A stretch of 64,000 nucleotides of DNA from Megaleporinus macrocephalus (Eukaryota; Chordata; Actinopteri; Characiformes; Anostomidae). Below, piece by piece: positions 57,776 to 64,000 of this stretch. Each line of letters opens with the position of its first letter. Positions within the stretch are counted from its first letter, which is position 1. The translations under genes were made by a program, and so were the position numbers. The notes beneath the pieces are model-generated. The model searched no databases, was not told the DNA's origin, and saw only the letters and a program-made list of their open reading frames with translations. The stretch spans positions 21,378,194-21,442,193 of the forward strand of contig CM038703.1 in assembly GCA_021613375.1 (NCBI GenBank), written 5' to 3'.

Positions 57776-60224
57776 GTACAGTTTTAGGCACTTATTATTT
57801 TTAAAAAGCCATTTTTTTCAGACTGGATGCATTCATTTGATCAGCAAAATTCTTTGTTTTCAAAATATAAGTAGTGGTTTTACATATGTCTGTTTATTGA
57901 ACCCTTTCCAAGCTTTTGCTTGTGCAAACAAACCAGTTTGCAGTCATAATCTAATACCTCCTTTAACTACTCTGTGCTTTATTAAGCTAAAGAACGATTG
58001 CTGAAGGAATTGAATAAATTTATATAATGTCTGGAGCATCCAGGAGAAATCTGGAACTGAACTTTGTTCTTCAAACTGACTTACAAGATATTATCTACTT
58101 CTTTCAAAATAAGACATTTATGTTCCTTTGTTCACTATTTGTGCTTATTTACATCTGTTCTAATGATATCTGGTGTCTTTACTGGTGAAAATGCATTTAT
58201 TGTTGAGATTAAGGCTTATAAACAATGTGCTAAGGTGAAGACTTTTGGACAATAGTGTGAATTTAGCAAATATAACTTGAATTTAATTAGAGCAGCTACT
58301 GTTTTATGGGCAATATATTTACAAGTGAACCACTATGAAGCCTAATGACACTTGTTATTGATGTGGTGCATAAAACTTTAATGACATTTATGCAACACAT
58401 TTAAGAAGTAATGTGCACCAAAGTCAAAACCGTCAAAATGAAGAGGGAGACCAGTTCAGAGTAAAAGCCTTATTCTTGAGGATACCACGGTACAGACGTT
58501 CTTTGAGGCTCTCAAAAGGGTCTACATGGTTTCGAGAACTGCATGGTCTTATAGGCCTGCCTTCATGTTCCATTTGGCCCATATGATCCGTCTGGCCAAG
58601 TCGTTATCTCCTGGGTTTGTGGCAGCCTTGGGTTTCTGCCATAAATGACGGGATTCACTGAAGCATAAACTTCTCGTAACCTCTGTAGCATTCCGTGTGC
58701 CCATCTGTATAAACAAGCTTTTAACAGACGCCGTACTATATAAGAAATATTCACAGCAAACCTAAGAGACAAGCTGGAAATGTTGGTGAATAGTATATAA
58801 TCCAAGAGGTTTGTGATTCACAGTTTACAGAGTTCTCGGTACTATAAGAGAGACACAGTAATCTTAAGTGAAAATGTTTGTAGACCCACTCAATCAGAGT
58901 GGAAGTAGTAGTATAGTTGACATTGCTCTTTGTGTGGGAAGAGTGGTTGACAATAATTAACAGTTTCTATCTTCAGGGGCTATTTTAGGGTCTTTCAGGG
59001 CTAATTTTACCTCACGTCCTTTATTTGTTTCTCTCTCTTCACACTACGTTCTCTGTTTTCCTCCTGATTATTGGTACACGACTTGAAATGAATCAGCAGC
59101 TTCATCATTGCATATGTAATTATTCAAGATGAGATCAACATAAAAATTCTAAGACATTAACGGTTCCTCATTTATCTGAAGCAAACAAAAATGTCATTAC
59201 ACCTTCCAGATGACTTTACTGACCTCAAGCTGGTTTTAATGACCTCAGTAATGACAGTGGTTTGCACATATTCTGTAGTGTAGTTCAAATAAATACATTG
59301 ATTTTTGCTGTAATTGCGACTAGGGCAGGCAGGGCAATTGCACCGGAAGCCTGTGATGCATGTGGGTGGCGGTCCAGCCTCAATTACACCGTTTTGGACC
59401 CATTACATCACTACTTATCTAATTTTACACCCATGATTCATGGGTAGACGAGTCATACTTTAAGGTTCACCCATTGCGGTCAAAAGCGTTCCGTTGCTGA
59501 TCAAATTTTCTTAAAAAAACAACAGAATGGAATGGACGGGAGCAGCTGCACATCAAGTCACCATGCTTAATGCCAAATGTCAGCAAGAGGGACTGCTGGG
59601 CTGGAACTGTGTTCATTTCAGTGATAAGGCACCATCAAAATATCTTTAGGATGAGTGCCGTATGAGATCCATAACTAATCATCCATCATCAGACTTCACT
59701 AATGGGCTTGTGGCTGAATGCAGTCAAATCCTCATAACAGTGTTCTAAGTGTAGAGCCATCCCAGGGGGCTAGAGCCTGTTATACACTAATTTTATGCAT
59801 CTTGAATCCAAATTGGAAATAAGATAAAAATTCCAGAAAAGCCCATGTGTAACTATGTTTTGTCACTATAGTTCTATTCTATTATCCAAGCAGTAAGTAT
59901 TAGGGATGTGTACGAGTGCTTGAGTACTTGGTTTAGGTACCAGTATAATAATACTGAATCACTACATTTCATCACTAGACGACTGACTACAAAAACAAGT
60001 CAACAAAAAAAAAGAGATATTTATTTATTCATTTTATTTATTTATTTTTAAGATTGTGAATGTGAATATATAGCTCCCTTTGCTTCCATGGAACATTTCA
60101 TTGCCATCTGAGGCAGCCCCTGTTACTCATCCAACATGACACCAATTTGCTCTCTGCTATTTGTTAACAATAAAATATGTTTTGAAATGTGTACCTCTGT
60201 GTACTGCATCATCCATGCTGCACA
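57776..60224. other. No supported gene; scattered conserved-element-like sequence
   Basis: A minus-strand frame at 58563-58805 ends in a VNPVIYG segment but has no supporting context. The stretch 59060-59260 has balanced composition with GAAATGAATCAGCAGC and CATATGTAATTATTCAAGAT, and could be a conserved element. The rest is featureless to my reading. Confidence 0.3.
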
Positions 60225-60540
60225 AGTTTGTGTGAGTTGTACCAGTTGATTGTAATTTAAGCTAAAATTTGACATGTACTTTAAATATTTAATTAAGTAA
60301 GCTTGATCCAGATAACATAATGAGATTAGTATCTTCAAATGAGCTTATATTAGTGATTTGAACTCAATTATATGCCATAAAGTCAACTTAATTAAATTAG
60401 TACTATTTGTGGTTTGTCTTCAAATTAATTCAACATTTTAGCTCAAAACTAACCATATCATACTTCCTTAATTTTTTTGCATGTAATCTGTTACATTAGT
60501 TTTATTAAGTAAATTCAATGTTTTATATAGAGCATGTACA
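60225..60540. repeat. Probable AT-rich interspersed repeat
   Basis: Phrases such as GAACTCAATTATATGCCATA, AAGTCAACTTAATTAAATTA, and TTAAGTAAATTCAATGTTTT resemble a small AT-rich fish repeat built from 'AAGTTGA-type' words. I cannot name it or set its ends. Confidence 0.4.
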
Positions 60541-62440
60541 ATTTCTGCAAAAACACTGGCTTCCAACTTGCTTTGGACAATGTCCATGCACTTTTAGGAG
60601 GAGAGGTGTTTTGCTATCAGTGGAATATCTCTCCAAATCAACTGCCATTCATGTCAGCTGAAATGGACCTTGAGCAGATGTTTTTGTGTTTTTATAAATG
60701 AATAACATTAAAATAGAAAATTCAAGTCTGCATTTGTGATTTTCATATTGCATAACCATATTTATGTACAAATGTTCTCGTGTGGTCATACACATAAGGA
60801 CCTCAATGTCAAATACACGCGTTTAAATTAATTTGCCATTATCATCAACATTATCACAGCTGTATTTTAACTTATAACTGTAACTTATAATATTGTTCAG
60901 TTTTGTTAATTGTATGTTGATCTGTTTCTTTGTTAAATGTAATGATTTTGCAGTAAAGATTTATGGACTCATTCCAGCTGATTGACCACCTAATTGATCA
61001 TGTGGGAGGAAAATATCTGACACTTAAATTGCTGCAGGACTTCCAGTATATATTCAACATTGATTGATAAAGGAGACCTGTCCAAATGATAAAACACATA
61101 TCTGATAGCTGTGCGTTATGTGCTGTGTTATTTTTAATTAAGTTTAGAAAGATTTGCCAAATAGTGCTAAAGGAATTCAGCATATTGCAGCAAACTGAGG
61201 ACAAACTCCCAATTAATAGTCTTATTTTCAGAAGACATTTTGGATAAGAAGGTGTCTACAAATTATTGAACACAGTTTAACGGCCCTACTTTACGGTAAG
61301 ACTAGTGGTCAGACAGTACTAGTGAAATGCTACAGAAGAGATTATCCATTCCTTTCAAACCGACCACTTTGGTTCCTGTATTAGCCAGCGTTCTCTTCGT
61401 AGATGGAAATTTTGCACCCCATCTCGTGTCTCTTCTTAGTGCGTTCAGATGCCAAACCATGGCTCTAAGTTAAAATGACATCCGGCACAGTGTCTGTTTG
61501 AATTCATGCTCACTACCAGGACTGAATGACTTTATGTAATCTTGTGTACAGCAAACTGATGATTAGTTGATTGGCTGTTTGACTAGCTGACTAATGGTAA
61601 GCATCTAATAACCACACATTTTGTAAAAACCTGTAAAAATGAAGACATTTTCAGTGATAATCGCAGGAAATGCTTGTTAATTGAGAAATCTGTAGAGAAT
61701 TGAGAATTAACCGCTTCATGTAAGAGTCTGCTCCACCCACATTAGCAACCTCAGACCAATCAGTATGTTTTAAGGCACACCAACTTTATCTACAATGCCT
61801 CATATTTGAAAACTGATAACCAAATCTTGCTATTTTCAATTAACAGAACATTATAGGTTATTATTTGGTAACACTTCTATATTATTCTTTATATATTATG
61901 TTCTAACTTTAACTTGTTATGTATGTTTATTAAGAAAACTATACTAGGGCTGGTGTCTAGTATAGCATTCTAATCTACATTGTATGAGTTATTGAATGAT
62001 AAATCATTAAAATTATAATAATTATTAAATAAAATTTTTTGATCTGTGCTGTTTTACTTTGGATATACAAGATTGTCTTCCAGCAGCAGCAATATGCTAA
62101 GGCTGTGATGAATGATACAATCTAAACAAGGCTTGGGCAAAATATTCATATGAACCAACAATTTTGTATACAGCAAAAACACCATGATGTTTTCTTGTAT
62201 ATGTATTTTCTCAGTAGCAATAAAACATTCTAAATGTGCAAAAACTTTCTGCAAACATAGGATAAAAGATTTTTTCTTTGTCTGATGTCTGCTGTGGCAA
62301 AATGGCTTTTTAGACATGTAACTGTAGGAGCTGACAAATAATGCATAGTTCACTTCTGTATGTCCTACACCACATACGGTCCAGGTGGATGTTGTGTTGA
62401 ATCATAAATGTGAGTGAATATAAAGCTTATTCACAAATGC
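60541..62440. other. No gene seen
   Basis: AT-rich DNA with only chance frames; no recognised repeat. Confidence 0.4.
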
Positions 62441-62770
62441 TTCCAAAATGGTTCTAGAATCTTACAACCTGAACTCTCAAAATGGCTTCATGCCAGTTTT
62501 GTGCTTCTTTTGTTCCCTTTCAACTTTATTGTTTAAGTAACGAGGTTAATAAGTTCTTTGACTCATTCCTAAATGATTCACTCTTTCTTCTGCAGTGTTT
62601 TATTGTTTTGGCCCCATCTCTTACAGACCATCTGAATTGTGAACGAATGACATGCTGCAATTACGCTCCCGTGATTCTGGGTCGCCCGTTGCACCTATTT
62701 CCATTCATCAAAACAATTTTCCAGATGGTTAACCAACCTCGCAGTACACCTCATTGCTAAATGCAACAAG
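62441..62770 (+). other. Conserved-element-like or exon-like stretch, unrecognised
   Basis: A 92-codon plus-strand frame (62482-62760) crosses a strong acceptor-like site (TTCTTTCTTCTGCAG ending at 62595). The part after it has balanced composition, for example CCGTGATTCTGGGTCGCCCG. The peptide (ILGRPLHLFPFIKTIFQMVN) shows no domain I know. It might be a terminal exon or a conserved non-coding element; chance is not excluded. Confidence 0.15.
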
Positions 62771-63086
62771 GACGGAAGTAGATTAGTTTTATGAAATTAT
62801 CTGGAAATAAGGTCACTCTGCATCAGCACTGAAACAATGTTCATTATACTGCATTCGTCACCTTATGCGATTAGATTAGAAAAAAAAGAAGCCAGGATAA
62901 TATGCGAGCTGATTTCGAGCTTGAGGATTTAAATATATTAAAGTTTTCCTTATGTAGGAGTCAGTTTACTCTGGAATGTTCAGTAAGATAATTTCTAGCA
63001 GATCAGTAACGCAGTAAGTTGCCTGATCATGAAACAAAACCTTTATGATATATAGTCATGTGCAGAACTTCTGATTAAACTACACA

Positions 63087-63922
63087 GTCGAGTCACATTA
63101 TTATGACCTACTTTCGATGGCGGCAGTGCGAAGGTGGCAGAGTTATGGTCTGGGGAATGTTTATGTGGCTGTCAGGATGTGACCAAAGCAAAGCCATCAC
63201 CCACTGACCACGCCGCAGACATGGCTCCTGGGGAACAGACAAAGATGGTGGTAGAACACATTTGGTGAGCTTAATAAAAAAACAAGATAGAATATGAAAA
63301 ATGTTTGAAAGAATCAAAGAGCTACCACTACAATATATAGTGAACTGTGAACATAGTGTACTTTTATACTTTTGCTGGGCACATTAAACTACATCAAACT
63401 ACATGAAATCCCCAGCACACTCCAATACCCAACACACACAACCCATGTTGATGTTACATGTGGGGACATTAGTGGGCTATCACAGTGGCATTCTCTGGGC
63501 CCATTCATCCATGTGAAAGGCACAGTCAACCGATTTGGGTATGAATCCTTCCTTGCAGGTCACGTACACCCATACATGCTAAATGTCTAAACTGGGGCGA
63601 ATGGGATCTTCCAGCTAGGCCGCATGGCTAGAAAAATCTGACATTGGACTTAAGAGCTTGACTAAGTCTTCCGGGTACTACCCTGGCCCACTAACTTTAA
63701 CTTTAACCCAACTGAGCATCTGTGGTACCACCTGGATCGCCGTGTTCGCTCTATGCACCCGCCAGCAGCTGTGGGATGCACTGCAGTCAGCAGGGCTCCA
63801 GATACCTGAGACAACTGACCAGGACCTTGTTGAGTCCCCCAGCCTGTCTAGCTGCTGTTTATATTGCACACAGTGGTTACTGTGGCTATTAGCTGGTGGT
63901 CATAATAATGTGACTCGACTAC
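63087..63922 (+). mobile_element. Shortened Tc1-like transposon with perfect terminal repeats
   Basis: The first 23 bases, starting AGTCGAGTCACATTATTATG, are exactly complementary to the last 23, which end ATAATGTGACTCGACT. At 836 bp it is about half the usual Tc1-like length. It lacks the first half of the transposase gene and carries a defective second half. Two to three bases outside each terminal repeat a TA is found, consistent with TA target choice. Confidence 0.85.
63118..63870 (+). pseudogene. Tc1-like transposase pseudogene, C-terminal half
   Basis: Starting near 63130 one frame reads EGGRVMVWGMFMWLSG, the block between the first and second catalytic Asp in Tc1-like transposases. 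About 250-300 bp of unrelated sequence follow, then GPFIHVKGTVNRFGYESFLA and HVHPYM (63497-63580). Text for the second catalytic Asp (normally Q-Q-D-N-A-P) reads QLGRM-like here, so that residue appears lost. Near 63700-63770 a frame holds FNPTEHLWYHLDRRVRSMHP, with the catalytic Glu in place. Frameshifts separate these blocks. The N-terminal DNA-binding domain and first Asp are deleted. Confidence 0.8.
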
Positions 63923-64000
63923 GTTAGGTTGCTTGATGTGTCCACAGCAGAGAACTGGGACACTGGTAATTCCAAAAGTGTACTAAACTCTGTAGAGTGC

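Noticed and set aside
58563..58805. GPCR/olfactory-receptor-like end (VNPVIYG, an NPxxY match)
   Set aside because: No transmembrane helix pattern upstream, an in-frame stop just before the frame, and a motif this short is expected by chance occasionally in this many frames.

Overview
The window looks like about 64 kb of AT-rich intergenic or intronic DNA from a teleost fish. The evidence is the repeat content: remnants of at least nine different Tc1/mariner-like DNA transposons, a PIF/Harbinger remnant, pieces of two LINEs, a solo-LTR-like insert, L2-type 3' tails, minisatellites and long (TA)n tracts. This mix is typical of fish. One repeat at 52.1-52.5 kb resembles an element I remember from ostariophysan (catfish/characin) genomes, but that placement is a weak inference. 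I see no bacterial gene organisation, no rRNA or tRNA, no CRISPR array and no intact protein-coding gene.

Layout. 0-4 kb: AT-rich DNA, a fragment of an unnamed repeat (family B) and a 1.26-kb, 39-bp minisatellite that happens to stay open as a 292-codon frame. 4-12.6 kb: mostly unique DNA with Tc1-like pieces at 8.5 and 9.9-10.5 kb, a conserved-element-like stretch with a hairpin at 10.7 kb, and a Harbinger remnant at 11.6-12.0 kb. 12.6-14 kb: a nearly full-length but dead Tc1-like element. 15-25 kb: a repeat carrying a perfect CTCF consensus, a 105-bp direct-repeat pair, three more Tc1-like relics and a LINE 3' end. 25.2-27 kb: two CCAAT boxes, a 17-bp array that repeats AATAAA 14 times, and an inverted pair of small TIR elements (family C). 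29.8-33.1 kb: a 35-bp minisatellite running directly into a truncated Tc1-like element, which itself contains a solo-LTR-like insert. 33-45 kb: small repeats, copies of families A and B, an internally deleted Tc1-like element nested in family B, and one exon-like ORF at 40.3-40.5 kb. 45-49 kb: two Tc1-like transposase relics, one with an internal tandem duplication between two (TA)n tracts, and a LINE fragment. 50-64 kb: a hAT/ZMYM1-like relic, more family A and C copies, a large inverted repeat around (TA)n, several conserved-element-like stretches, and a shortened Tc1-like element with perfect 23-bp termini.

Nothing here forms a working pathway. The transposase genes are all broken by truncation, frameshift, deletion or loss of a catalytic residue. 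The items most worth a second look are the unnamed multi-copy families A, B and C, the three ordered tandem arrays, the convergent CTCF-like sites, and the one exon-like ORF. Transposon calls rest on my recognition of family sequences without a search, so family membership is firmer than subfamily or exact ends.
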